Assembly: GCF_004136575.1 (NCBI RefSeq)
Contig: NZ_NOIQ01000014.1
Span: 1 to 64,000, forward strand
Origin: Rothia koreensis
Lineage (GTDB): Bacteria > Actinomycetota > Actinomycetes > Actinomycetales > Micrococcaceae
Reading direction: 5' to 3'
DNA length: 64,000 bases
Shown: piece by piece, positions 33,594-42,395 of the stretch
Layout: the number at the start of each line of letters is the position of its first letter
Numbering within the stretch: position 1 is the first letter of the stretch
Position numbers and translations under genes: made by a program
The notes under the pieces: model-generated
Told to the model about the DNA's origin: nothing
What the model saw: the letters and a program-made list of their open reading frames with translations, nothing else
The model's database searches: none

Positions 33594-34022
33594 GAATTCA
33601 GCTCCTCTATTCCCTGGTCAGGGCAGGCTTGTTGGTCGCCAGGATAATTCGGGTCCTGCGAAAAGCGAAGGGTGCGGCACGCGGTGATGTCCGGGCGCTC
33701 CATGGCAGCAGCATCGCACGGGGTTCCCGGCACTGCATCACGGAATGAGGGGGATTTGCCGTTTCCGCCGTTGGGTGGCGGTCAAGTGAGGGGCCGGTAC
33801 GAAAGCAACAGCTTCAGTACCGGCCCGGTACCCGGGCAGGTGAAGCGTACAAGATCTCTGCCCGGGGTAACCCCCGAGCGGCTCTTGAGCCAACACGCCG
33901 CTCGAGCACTATTTATTCTAATGAATCCGCTCTGACCTGGGCAAATGCACTTCTCGGAGCCTTGTTGGGGCACCCGCGGCGAGGGGTTACGGTCCCGTGC
34001 GGCGGAGCGTAGGGTCGAGACC
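33594..34022. other. Intergenic region with hairpins
   Basis: This is 429 bp between divergent genes. GGCCGGTAC pairs with GTACCGGCC around 33791-33825, and a second weaker GGGC/GCCC hairpin follows; an A/T-rich patch (TATTTATTCTAATGAATCC) lies near 33910. These could be promoters or a terminator for the leftward membrane gene's antisense side. No convincing gene. Confidence 0.4.
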
Positions 34023-34538
34023 ATGGATGCGATCGAACTCTTGAAGGATCTGGCCAACCGTCCGTCCGAAGTCGCCGCCCGGCTCAAGGACAGAGTCAGG
34101 GATGAGATGCTCAATGTCCATCCCGGCGAGCACGACAATTCGGTCGCATGGTTGCTCTGGCACACCGCGCGCGAGATCGACGAGCAGGTCAGCGCCCTGT
34201 CCGGGCAGGAGACCGTCTGGGTCTCGCAGAACTTCGACGAACGATTCGGGCTGGATCTGGAACCGCACGAATTGGGCTTCGGCCAGTCGGCGGAGAGGGC
34301 ACGTTCCATCGTCGTCGACGATGCCGGCCTCCTCTTTGAGCACCTCGACGCCGTGGTCGCGGCCGAGCAGGACTACATCGATACGTTGGGCCCCGCTGAC
34401 CTCGACGACATCATCGACGAGCAGTGGGATCCTCCGGTCAGCCGGGGCGCCCGCCTGGTCAGCGTCACCGAGGACGCCCTGCAGCATCTGGGGCAGGCCA
34501 CCTACGTCACCGGGATGGACGCCTCAGTCTTCCGGTGA
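34023..34538 (+). CDS. DinB-like / DUF664 family protein
   Basis: The 171-residue four-helix protein has the DinB pattern (HDNSVAWLLWHTAREIDEQVSAL near residues 36-60 and a distal VTEDALQHLGQATYVTG). In actinobacteria this superfamily includes mycothiol-dependent transferases; the metal-ligand set is only partly evident (H36, H48, H157). ATG 34023 is chosen; ATG 33945 gives an unlikely extension. Its 3' end overlaps the convergent kinase gene by 15 bp. Confidence 0.75.
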   Translation: MDAIELLKDLANRPSEVAARLKDRVRDEMLNVHPGEHDNSVAWLLWHTAREIDEQVSALSGQETVWVSQNFDERFGLDLEPHELGFGQSAERARSIVVDDAGLLFEHLDAVVAAEQDYIDTLGPADLDDIIDEQWDPPVSRGARLVSVTEDALQHLGQATYVTGMDASVFR

Positions 34539-36077
34539 CGGTCCCATCCCGCTCGTGGTCGTGTCGTTCTCGTCAGAGTCCTCGGCCTCGAGCAGCAGCG
34601 GCAGCCTCACCTCGAATTCGGTGTTCCCCGGCCGAGAGGTGAAGGAGACGGTGCCGGCGTGGGCCTCGACGATCGCCTTGACGATCGGCAACCCCAAGCC
34701 CGAGGTGCCGACCTCGCCGGATCGCGCCTGGTCGGCACGCGCGAACCGCGCAAAGATCTTGTCCTGGAATTCCGGATCGATCCCGGGGCCGTCGTCGGCG
34801 ACCCTCAGGATCGCGTCGCGGTGGTTTGCCGAGGCGTACAGCCCCGTGGAGACCCGAGTTCCCGGGTCCGTGTGCTTGCGGGCGTTCGAGAGCAGATTCA
34901 ACAGGACCTGCTGGATCTGCCTCCGGTCCGCCCGGATCGTGACGGGCTCCTCCGGCAGGGCCAGCTCCCATTCGTGGTCCGGCGCGGCGACCTGGAGGTC
35001 CGAAACGTTCTCGACCACGAGTTCGGTCAGGTCCACCGCCTCCTTCTCCGGCGGGCGGCCTTCGTCCAGCCGGGCCAGAAGCAACAGATCCTCCACGAGT
35101 CCTGACATGCGTTGGGACTGGGAGTCGATGCGGGCCAGGGACTTCTCCCCATTCGGGGTGAAGTCCTCGGTCCACTTCAGAAGGTCCGAGTAACCGCGGA
35201 TCGCGGCGAGCGGCGTGCGAAGCTCGTGCGAGGCGTTGGCGATGAACTCCCGCATCCGGTCCTCGGACTTCTGCCGAGCCGTGAGCGCGGCGCCCACGTT
35301 GTCGAGCATCCGGTTCAGGGCATGTCCGACGGCGCCCACCTCCGTGTCCTGGTGGGCGTCCCTGCGGGCCACGCGGCTGGCACCAGGAAGCTGCCCCGAC
35401 TCCAAGTCGAGCCTCGACACACTGGTCGCAACCGCCGACACGCGCTCGAGGGGTTTCATGGTGCGTCTGACCGCGACCGACCCCAACAAACCCACCAGGA
35501 GCAGAGCAGCAACCGAAACTCCCACCATGATCGCGACCAGAATATTCAGGGTTCGCTGAACATTCTTGAGGGGCAGTCCGGTCACGACCACCTGGCCCGT
35601 GTGGTCGACGTCGGAGACCACCAGGTACTTGCCCTTCGACAGATCGACCTTGGTGGCCGGACTCCCGGGCTCGAGATTCTTCAGGGCCTCGCGATCCGAG
35701 TCGGTCAGATTCACCACGGATCCGCCCGTGTCCAGGATGCCGCCCGCGAGGAACCGGCCGTCGTCGATCCTTGCGTTGAGCGTTCCCGCCGCCTGTCCGG
35801 GCGCGTTCAGGGGATTGGGTGCCCCTTGAGGGACGTCGCCGGCGTCGCCCGGTCGGACGCCCGAGAAATTCGTGGCCCGATCCGAGGCTTCCGTCAGCTG
35901 GGAACCGAGTTGATTGGTCAGCGTCGCGTTCATGGCCCCGTAGCTCACGACACCGATCACGATGCTGGCCAGCCCGAGGAGCAGCATCAGGATCAGGATG
36001 AGTCGGGTTCTCAGGCGCCACGCGCGGCCCCTCCGAGGAGTCGTCGAATCGCTGTCCCTGCCGGTGGCCTGCCGCAT
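34524..36077 (-). CDS. Membrane sensor histidine kinase
   Basis: The 517-residue kinase has helix 1 (about 23-46), a roughly 125-residue extracytoplasmic sensor domain, helix 2 (about 178-202), a HAMP linker, a dimerisation domain with the phospho-accepting H284 (FIANASHELRTPLAAIRGY), and an ATP-binding domain with N box (LLNLLSNARKH), DDGPGI and TSGLGLPIV. The ATG overlaps the regulator's TGA, so the pair is one operon. Layout resembles actinobacterial TrcS/TcrY-type kinases; the signal is unknown. Confidence 0.95.
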   Translation of the reverse strand: MRQATGRDSDSTTPRRGRAWRLRTRLILILMLLLGLASIVIGVVSYGAMNATLTNQLGSQLTEASDRATNFSGVRPGDAGDVPQGAPNPLNAPGQAAGTLNARIDDGRFLAGGILDTGGSVVNLTDSDREALKNLEPGSPATKVDLSKGKYLVVSDVDHTGQVVVTGLPLKNVQRTLNILVAIMVGVSVAALLLVGLLGSVAVRRTMKPLERVSAVATSVSRLDLESGQLPGASRVARRDAHQDTEVGAVGHALNRMLDNVGAALTARQKSEDRMREFIANASHELRTPLAAIRGYSDLLKWTEDFTPNGEKSLARIDSQSQRMSGLVEDLLLLARLDEGRPPEKEAVDLTELVVENVSDLQVAAPDHEWELALPEEPVTIRADRRQIQQVLLNLLSNARKHTDPGTRVSTGLYASANHRDAILRVADDGPGIDPEFQDKIFARFARADQARSGEVGTSGLGLPIVKAIVEAHAGTVSFTSRPGNTEFEVRLPLLLEAEDSDENDTTTSGMGPSPED

Positions 36078-36835
36078 CACACCGCCGGCTTGATGACGTA
36101 TCCGGCGCCCCGGACCGTGTGGATCATCGGGTCGCGGCCGACGTCGATCTTCTTGCGGAGATACGAGATGTACAACTCGACGATGTTGGCCTGGCCGCCG
36201 AAATCGTACTTCCACACGTTGTCCAGGATCTGTGCCTTCGAGACGACCCGCCGAGGGTTCTCCATGAGGTACCGCAACAGGTCGAACTGGGTCGCCGTCA
36301 ATTGGATCTCTTCCCCACCGCGCGTGACCTCCCGGGTGTCCTGATTGAGCACGAGGTCTCCGACCACGAGCTCGGCGTCGTCGGCCGCCGCCACCCCGGA
36401 GCGCTGGACCAGGCGGTGCAGGCGGATCATGACCTCTTCCATCGAGAAGGGCTTGGTCACGTAGTCGTCCGCGCCGGCCGCGAGGCCCTCGATCCGATCG
36501 TCCACGGCATCCTTGGCCGTGAGGAAAAGGCACGGCACCTCGGGTTGGGTGCGTCGAATGCGGGACAGTACCTCGAGCCCATCGAAGCCCGGCATCATGA
36601 TGTCCAGCACCAGCACATCGGGCAGGAACCGGCGGGCCGTATCGAGCGCGGAGGGGCCGTCGCCCGCCTGCCGGACGTCCCAGCCGATCATGCGGAGACC
36701 GACGCCGACGAGTTCGGCGAGCATGGCTTCGTCGTCGACCACGAGGGCACGAATCGGACTGCCGTCCGGGTGCTCCAGCAAGGGAAGGTTCTTGGCGACC
36801 TGCGCGGCCGAGGAGGACGAAGGGGATTGGCTCAT
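36077..36835 (-). CDS. OmpR/PhoB-family response regulator
   Basis: The 252-residue regulator has a receiver domain with D34/D35 acid pair, phospho-acceptor D78 (LVLDIMMPGFDG) and the conserved Lys in DYVTKPF. The winged-helix output domain runs from about 155 (LTATQFDLLRYLMENPRRVVSKAQILDNVW). ATG 36835 follows GGAG. It is partner of the downstream kinase and divergent from the Gly-rich protein gene, a likely target. Confidence 0.95.
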   Translation of the reverse strand: MSQSPSSSSAAQVAKNLPLLEHPDGSPIRALVVDDEAMLAELVGVGLRMIGWDVRQAGDGPSALDTARRFLPDVLVLDIMMPGFDGLEVLSRIRRTQPEVPCLFLTAKDAVDDRIEGLAAGADDYVTKPFSMEEVMIRLHRLVQRSGVAAADDAELVVGDLVLNQDTREVTRGGEEIQLTATQFDLLRYLMENPRRVVSKAQILDNVWKYDFGGQANIVELYISYLRKKIDVGRDPMIHTVRGAGYVIKPAV

Positions 36836-37047
36836 GGCTCCAAGAATAATCCCGCAGACGGCATGCCGGGAGGCCGAAAGCGCGAATTCCCGGAGCTCAC
36901 AGACACGCCTTCGACCGGACACAGGCCATTCACAAGATGCAGGGAAAGAGTCGGGGACCAACGGGTCGAGGACCTACCGGATGACCCGCTGGATCGGCCG
37001 CCAGGACGACCAGGCGGAAGGCCATCCGGTCGACAGAAAGGCTGTAC

Positions 37048-37653
37048 ATGACCTCGAAGAGAATGAACACATCATGGAACGTCCATCCGGATCGGACGAC
37101 GCACCCGGCCACACCCGCCGCTGGCCGGCCCGCGTGGGGAGCCCCCGCCTCGGAATGGAATGAGTACCGTGGGGCGGCAATCCCGAAGGGTCCCGCGAGC
37201 ACGGCCAAGACGGCGGTGGCCACGGCTGCGCTCGCGCTCGCCGTCACCGGGGGTGCAACGGCAACAGCATACGGGCTCTCCACGGCGGGGGAGACCTCGT
37301 CCGATTCCCAACAGGCCGGAGAAACTCAGGGGGCGAGCGATGCCCAAGGTTCCGGCGGTTCCGGCAACGCCGCAGGCTCTGGGCAAGACGGCGGCGACGG
37401 CGGTCAGGCCGATGCGGGTGGACAGGGCTCGACCGGCGCAGGCGGTTCGACGAACGGTCAGGGCGCCCCCGGACAGGGCAACGGAGAGAGCGGCGCTGCT
37501 GACGGCGACACCGACGGGGATGGTGCCAACGGCGGTTCCGGCGCCGGCAATGATCCGGGAGGCGGGTCGAAGCAGGCACCGGGTGCCGGCGATCCACCAG
37601 GTGGCGGAGCGGACGGGCAGAAGCCCGCGGGCTCGGGCGGCACCGGGGCGTGA
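37048..37653 (+). CDS. Gly/Gln/Asp-rich membrane-anchored protein
   Basis: The 201-residue protein has a short cytoplasmic N-terminus (1-50), one helix (about 53-76; AVATAALALAVTGGATATAYG) and a roughly 120-residue exported tail dominated by Gly, Ala, Gln, Ser and Asp with no cysteines. Composition matches the low-complexity insert and tail of the GT39 enzyme encoded at 39443. It lies divergent from the two-component genes. Function unknown. Confidence 0.75.
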   Translation: MTSKRMNTSWNVHPDRTTHPATPAAGRPAWGAPASEWNEYRGAAIPKGPASTAKTAVATAALALAVTGGATATAYGLSTAGETSSDSQQAGETQGASDAQGSGGSGNAAGSGQDGGDGGQADAGGQGSTGAGGSTNGQGAPGQGNGESGAADGDTDGDGANGGSGAGNDPGGGSKQAPGAGDPPGGGADGQKPAGSGGTGA

Positions 37654-38004
37654 ATACTCCGTGGTGTATTGCATGCAGTTTCATTCGTCGGAGACGATGC
37701 GCCGGTGAAGATCTTGCGATAGGGTTGGTGACCGGAGATAATTCTTGTACCGCTGGGTAACCGGTCGGTACGCTCATCGCCCCGAGCCCTCTCCCTAGGG
37801 CCTTATGAAGTTTTAAACTTTTAAGGTACGCTCGGGGTCGAAGAGGCCCGTGTTTGTGGTTGTGGTTCCCCCAAACACGGGCCTCTTCTCTGTCCACAGT
37901 CCGTTTGGCCAGGCGCCCCCCCCCGGAGCCCCTCGGAATCAGTCACAGGAGCGGCACAGCAGAGCCCCATCGACGACATAAGTCCGACGTGAACCGTTGG
38001 ATGC
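37654..38004. other. Intergenic with long hairpin
   Basis: This stretch contains the 16-bp stem at 37841-37887, an A/T-rich patch (GTTTTAAACTTTTAA) just before it and a possible untranslated leader of the GT2-GtrA gene. No small gene is convincing. Confidence 0.6.
37841..37887. terminator. 16-bp perfect stem-loop
   Basis: AAGAGGCCCGTGTTTG pairs perfectly with CAAACACGGGCCTCTT around a 15-base loop. TTCTC follows on the right. It may terminate the Gly-rich gene or regulate the following GT2-GtrA gene. Confidence 0.65.
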
Positions 38005-39408
38005 ATGATCACATCAACCAGCAGCGCAACGACAGGCCGCAGCCGCACTCTCGATCCCACGGAGCCCACGGCAACCACGGAGCCCTTGGACCGCCTCGGA
38101 GGAAAAACTCCCCCGGAATCCGACCGGGCAGTAACTTCGCCCGCGGCGTCGTCCAGAATCACAGACATCGGTCGGCGGGCAATTGACACGGACGCCTCCG
38201 AAACCGTCCTGGACATCACCATCCCGGTATACAACGAGGAGAAGGACATCGAGACCTGCATCCGCAGGCTCGGCAACTACTTGGAAGGACATTTTCCCTA
38301 TTCCTTCTCCGTCACGGTCGCGGACAATGCCTCGACCGACCAGACCCTGGTGATCGCGGAGCGGCTCGCCCGGGAACTGCCCCACGTGCGGGTCGTGCAC
38401 CTGGACGAAAAAGGGCGAGGCAACGCCCTCCGGCGGGTGTGGAGCGAGCCCAACGCCGCCGTCCTCGTGTACATGGACGTGGACCTCTCGACCGACCTCG
38501 CCGCCCTTCAGCCGCTGGTGGCACCACTGCTCACCGGTCACTCCGATCTCGCGATCGGGAGCCGGCTCGCTCGTAACGCCCGGGTGGTGCGGGGCGCCAA
38601 GAGGGAATTCATTTCTCGTAGTTACAATCTCCTGCTCCGCACGTTCATGGGCGCCCACTTTTCCGATGCACAATGCGGGTTCAAGGCCATTCGGGCCGAC
38701 GTCGCCCGTCAGCTCATCCCCCACACCGGCGACGGCGCGTGGTTCTTCGACACCGAGATGCTCGTGCTTGCCGAGAGAATCGGCCTGCGCGTTGCCGAGG
38801 TTCCCGTGGACTGGACGGATGACCCCGACAGCTCGGTCGACGTCGTCAGAACCGCCACCGACGACCTCAAAGGCATGGTTCGACTCTCCGCGGCCATGGC
38901 CAACGGCAGGATCCCGATCTCGGCGCTGCGTGAGGAATTGGGCCGCGGCGCGATCGCCGGCCAGACGAACAATCTCTTCGGCCAGGTCGTGAGGTTCTGC
39001 GTCGTCGGAGTCGGATCGACCCTCGCCTACATCGTGGTCTTCCTGCTTCTCCGTTCGGCGTTGGGCGCGCAATGGGCCAATTTTGCCGCGCTGCTGATCA
39101 CGGCCGTGGCCAATACCGGGGTCAACAGGTTCTTCACCTTCGGTGTGACCGGCCGGAACAAGGCCATGACCCATCACGTCCAGGGCCTGCTCGTCTTCGG
39201 GCTGGGATGGGCACTGACTTCGGGGGCCCTGTGGGGCGTCCACCAATTGCGGGGCGATCACGCCGTCGTCGAGACGGGCGCGCTGGTCATGGCCAACCTG
39301 ATGGCCACTTTGCTGAAGTTCCTCATGTTCCGGTGGTGGGTCTTCCGCCCCGATGCGGAATCCAAGCGCACGAACGAAGCCGACGACGCCGCGCGGACCG
39401 CCGCGTAA
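38005..39408 (+). CDS. GT2 glycosyltransferase fused to GtrA-like membrane domain
   Basis: The 467-residue protein has a DPM-synthase-like GT2 domain (about 68-310; DITIPVYNEEKDIETCIRRL, metal site YMDVDLSTDL, GSRLARNARVVRGAKREFISRSYN) followed by a four-helix GtrA domain (about 325-450). It should load a sugar, probably mannose, onto a polyprenyl phosphate and help flip it for the neighbouring GT39 enzyme. The first 65 residues are disordered, so the start is uncertain. The gene precedes the GT39 gene by 34 bp. Confidence 0.9.
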   Translation: MITSTSSATTGRSRTLDPTEPTATTEPLDRLGGKTPPESDRAVTSPAASSRITDIGRRAIDTDASETVLDITIPVYNEEKDIETCIRRLGNYLEGHFPYSFSVTVADNASTDQTLVIAERLARELPHVRVVHLDEKGRGNALRRVWSEPNAAVLVYMDVDLSTDLAALQPLVAPLLTGHSDLAIGSRLARNARVVRGAKREFISRSYNLLLRTFMGAHFSDAQCGFKAIRADVARQLIPHTGDGAWFFDTEMLVLAERIGLRVAEVPVDWTDDPDSSVDVVRTATDDLKGMVRLSAAMANGRIPISALREELGRGAIAGQTNNLFGQVVRFCVVGVGSTLAYIVVFLLLRSALGAQWANFAALLITAVANTGVNRFFTFGVTGRNKAMTHHVQGLLVFGLGWALTSGALWGVHQLRGDHAVVETGALVMANLMATLLKFLMFRWWVFRPDAESKRTNEADDAARTAA

Positions 39409-39442
39409 CCGGCCCGCCCGAATCGACCGACCCAGGAATGCG

Positions 39443-41620
39443 ATGACTCCTTCAACTATCACCAGACATGCCATGACCAGGACCGCACCGACCGCGGAGG
39501 CGCCGAACGCCGACCCCGTGCCGCGCCGTCGGCCCATACTCTTTCGAAGGGAACCCGGGGAGCCCGCCTGGATCAACCCCGCCATCGCGGCGATGATGGT
39601 CGCTGCGACGACTGTCTACCTCTGGAATCTGACGATTTCCGGTTACGGGAACAGTTTCTACGCAGCAACGGTCAGAGCCGGGAGCACCTCGTGGACCTCT
39701 ATGCTCTTCGGGTCACTGGATGCCAACAATGGCATCACGGTGGACAAACCCCCGGCGGCCTACTGGATACCATCCCTCTTCGCCCGCGTCTTCGGCTTCA
39801 GTTCCTTCACGGTCCTGCTCCCGCAGGCCCTCATGGGAATCGCCACGGTGTGGGTCCTGTACTTGGCCGTCCGGCGGACCAACGGCAAGATCGCGGGGCT
39901 CGTCGCCGGATCGACGCTGACCCTCACCCCGGTCGCCGTGATGATGTTCAGGTTCAACAACCCGGATGCCATGCTGACGCTCTGCCTGGTGCTGGGAGCC
40001 TACTTCACGATCCGCGCGATCCAGTCCGACCGCGCCGCGAGGTTCGCATCGGCTGGGTGGATGCTCGGGGCCGGGCTGATCCTCGGCCTGGCGTTCCTGG
40101 TCAAGATGCTTCAGGGGTTCATGACCATTCCGGCTCTCGTGGTGGCTTTCGCGATCGCGGCCCAAGCCGGCTGGCTGCGAAAGATCCGCGACGTCGTCGT
40201 GGCCGGTATCGGCGTGTGCCTCCCCGTGGGTGCCTATGCGGCAGTCTTCGCGTGGTGGCCCGAGGGATCACGTCCGTACATGGCCGGAACGGAATCGAAC
40301 TCGTTCTGGGAGCTGGTCATGGGCTACAACGGCCTGGCCAGGATCTTCGGAAATTCCGGTGGCGGGGGCGCGCCGGGCGGCGCGAGTGACCAGGCCGCGG
40401 AGACCGCCGGTGGCGGCGCGGCGGCCGGGGCCGCGGCGGGCGGAGCCCCCGGTGGCGGCGGGCCCGGCGGCGGCACGATGTTCGGCGGCGACGTCGGAAT
40501 CTTCCGCATGTTCAATTCCGGGTTCGGCGCCGAGATCTCCTGGCTGATTCCGGCCGCGGTGATCATTCTGGTCGCCGGCTTCTGGCTGACGCGCCGCGCG
40601 CGGCGGACCGACGACACGCGGGCAGCACTCATCGTGTGGGGCGGCTGGCTGATCGTCAACGCCGGGGTCTTCTCCTTCATGGAAGGGACCATCCACCCGT
40701 ATTACGTGGTGGTTCTGTCTCCTGCGGTGGCCGCAATCGTCGGCATCGGCGTCGCCGAATTCTGGCGAGGACGGCGGAACTCGGTGACCCGGCGAACCGC
40801 CGCTCTTGCTCTGCTGGCGACCGTCATCTGGAGTTTCGCCCTGATGCAGCGCGAGGCCCCCGATTGGCTGCCGTGGCTCCGGTGGGTGCTTCTGATCGGC
40901 GGCTCGGTGACTTCCGTCCTGATTTTCGTGGGACTGCCGAGGTCCGGGACCGGCTCGGTCCGACGCGGCGCAGCGGTTCTGGCGGTGGCGGCCCTCGTCT
41001 TCGGCGGTCTGGGCTCCGGAGCCTGGGCCCTGGCCACGGTCGGCAATGCGCACAATGGGTCGATTCCGACGTCGGGCCCCTCGGCCGCGGGCGAGAAGGG
41101 CGGAATGGGCCAAGGCGCCGGAGGCCCTCAGAATGGCGCAGGAGGCCAAGGACAGGGCGTCGGCCAGGACGGCCAGAATCAGGTGGACCAACAGGCAGGA
41201 CAGGGGCAGGGTGCCCAACAGGATGGACAGGGCCAGTCCTCGCAACCCGGTGGCGGAGCCAACGGCGGCGGAATGGGCGGAGAAGAAGCGAACAGCGAGC
41301 TCACCGACCTTCTCAAGAACGCCGGGACGGAATACTCCGCCGCGACGGTCGGCGCGACGAGTGCCGCGAGCTACATGCTGTCCTCGGATACCGAGGTCCT
41401 GGACATCGGCGGCTGGATGGGGTCCGACCCCTACCCGACCGTCGACGAGTTCAAGTCCATGGTCGATGACGGACGGATCCGGTACTTCGTGGCCGGCGGC
41501 ATGGGCGGCGGCGGAATGGGGGAGTCGTCGTCCTCCGAAATCCAGGAATGGGTCAAGGCCCACTACGAGGCCTCGACCGTCGGCGGCACGACGGTCTACG
41601 ACCTGACCAAGGAAAAGTAA
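39443..41620 (+). CDS. GT39 (PMT/ArnT-like) membrane glycosyltransferase
   Basis: The 725-residue polytopic enzyme is expected to move a sugar from a polyprenyl-phosphate donor onto exported protein or glycan. Signature LDANNGITVDKPPAAYW follows the first helix; about ten to twelve helices follow. A Gly/Ala-rich loop (about 310-345, GGGGAPGGAS-like) and a long Gly/Gln-rich exported stretch (about 550-640) precede a C-terminal soluble domain (NSELTDLLKNAGTEYSAATVGATSAASYMLSS) seen in actinobacterial GT39 proteins. AGGA precedes ATG 39443; ATG 39473 is possible. It pairs with the GT2-GtrA gene. Confidence 0.92.
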   Translation: MTPSTITRHAMTRTAPTAEAPNADPVPRRRPILFRREPGEPAWINPAIAAMMVAATTVYLWNLTISGYGNSFYAATVRAGSTSWTSMLFGSLDANNGITVDKPPAAYWIPSLFARVFGFSSFTVLLPQALMGIATVWVLYLAVRRTNGKIAGLVAGSTLTLTPVAVMMFRFNNPDAMLTLCLVLGAYFTIRAIQSDRAARFASAGWMLGAGLILGLAFLVKMLQGFMTIPALVVAFAIAAQAGWLRKIRDVVVAGIGVCLPVGAYAAVFAWWPEGSRPYMAGTESNSFWELVMGYNGLARIFGNSGGGGAPGGASDQAAETAGGGAAAGAAAGGAPGGGGPGGGTMFGGDVGIFRMFNSGFGAEISWLIPAAVIILVAGFWLTRRARRTDDTRAALIVWGGWLIVNAGVFSFMEGTIHPYYVVVLSPAVAAIVGIGVAEFWRGRRNSVTRRTAALALLATVIWSFALMQREAPDWLPWLRWVLLIGGSVTSVLIFVGLPRSGTGSVRRGAAVLAVAALVFGGLGSGAWALATVGNAHNGSIPTSGPSAAGEKGGMGQGAGGPQNGAGGQGQGVGQDGQNQVDQQAGQGQGAQQDGQGQSSQPGGGANGGGMGGEEANSELTDLLKNAGTEYSAATVGATSAASYMLSSDTEVLDIGGWMGSDPYPTVDEFKSMVDDGRIRYFVAGGMGGGGMGESSSSEIQEWVKAHYEASTVGGTTVYDLTKEK

Positions 41621-41638
41621 GAGCCGCGCAGGTCGCGT

Positions 41639-41679
41639 CGCCTCCCGGCCCCCGAGGTTCGCTCTGGGGCCGGGAGGCG
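41639..41679. terminator. Terminator between convergent GT39 and tetR genes
   Basis: Perfect 14-bp stem CGCCTCCCGGCCCC with GGGGCCGGGAGGCG, 18 bp after the GT39 stop; probably works in both directions. Confidence 0.75.
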
Positions 41680-41695
41680 GGCGGCCGCTGGTCGG

Positions 41696-42292
41696 TCAGT
41701 CGTCCATGTGCTTGATGCCGCCCCAGGTGAAGCGGACCAGAACGTCACTGAGCCTCTTCTGCTCTTCGGGAGTCTCGGCGGTGGAAATCACCTTCGAGGC
41801 CGTCAGGGCCGCACTGATGATGGCCTCCGCGCAGAGACGGCAGGCGGCTTCCTCCGTGAATTTCGATTCCTCGCGCAGAACCTCGGTGAGGGTGTCGACG
41901 AGACGATCGCGCAACTTTCCGACGCGTTGGTCGACCGCCTTGGTGTTGAGCATGTCCGACTCGAACAGGATCGTGTACCGATCGGGCTCCTGGATCACGA
42001 AATCGGTCAGGACGTGGATGGAACTTTCCGTGCGCTCTTCGGAGGCCAAGTCCGCGTGGAGAGGCGTGTACATCATGGACAGGAACTGTTCGGAGCAGTC
42101 CTCGATAACGGCCAGGTACAGATCGTCCTTGCTCTTGAAATATCGATACAGGAACGGCTTGGACAGGTTCGAGGTCTCCGCGATCTCATCCATCGTGGTG
42201 CTGTGAAATCCTTGATGGGCAAAGGCCTTCAGCGCCGTTCCGAGAATCAGTTCGCGTGCTTGTTCGTGTTCCATACGCCGTTTCCGGGGCAT
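41696..42292 (-). CDS. TetR-family transcriptional regulator
   Basis: The 198-residue regulator has an N-terminal helix-turn-helix (ARELILGTALKAFAHQGFHSTTMDEIAETSNLSKPFLYRYFKSKDDLY) and an all-helical ligand domain. GGAGGAG precedes ATG 42292, preferred over ATG 42325. Target and ligand unknown; neighbours give no clear partner. Confidence 0.92.
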   Translation of the reverse strand: MPRKRRMEHEQARELILGTALKAFAHQGFHSTTMDEIAETSNLSKPFLYRYFKSKDDLYLAVIEDCSEQFLSMMYTPLHADLASEERTESSIHVLTDFVIQEPDRYTILFESDMLNTKAVDQRVGKLRDRLVDTLTEVLREESKFTEEAACRLCAEAIISAALTASKVISTAETPEEQKRLSDVLVRFTWGGIKHMDD

Positions 42293-42395
42293 GTCATCTC
42301 CTCCGAATATGTGTGATGTCTGCACCCTCCCCGGCCAATATTCTTCGATAAAAAGCTATTCGCGCGGCACGCATTGAACGGTGAGGCCGGTCGGT

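Noticed and set aside
34524-36533. Histidine kinase with 152 extra N-terminal residues
   Set aside because: The extra part is read out of frame through the response-regulator gene; the ATG overlapping its stop at 36077 is the real start.
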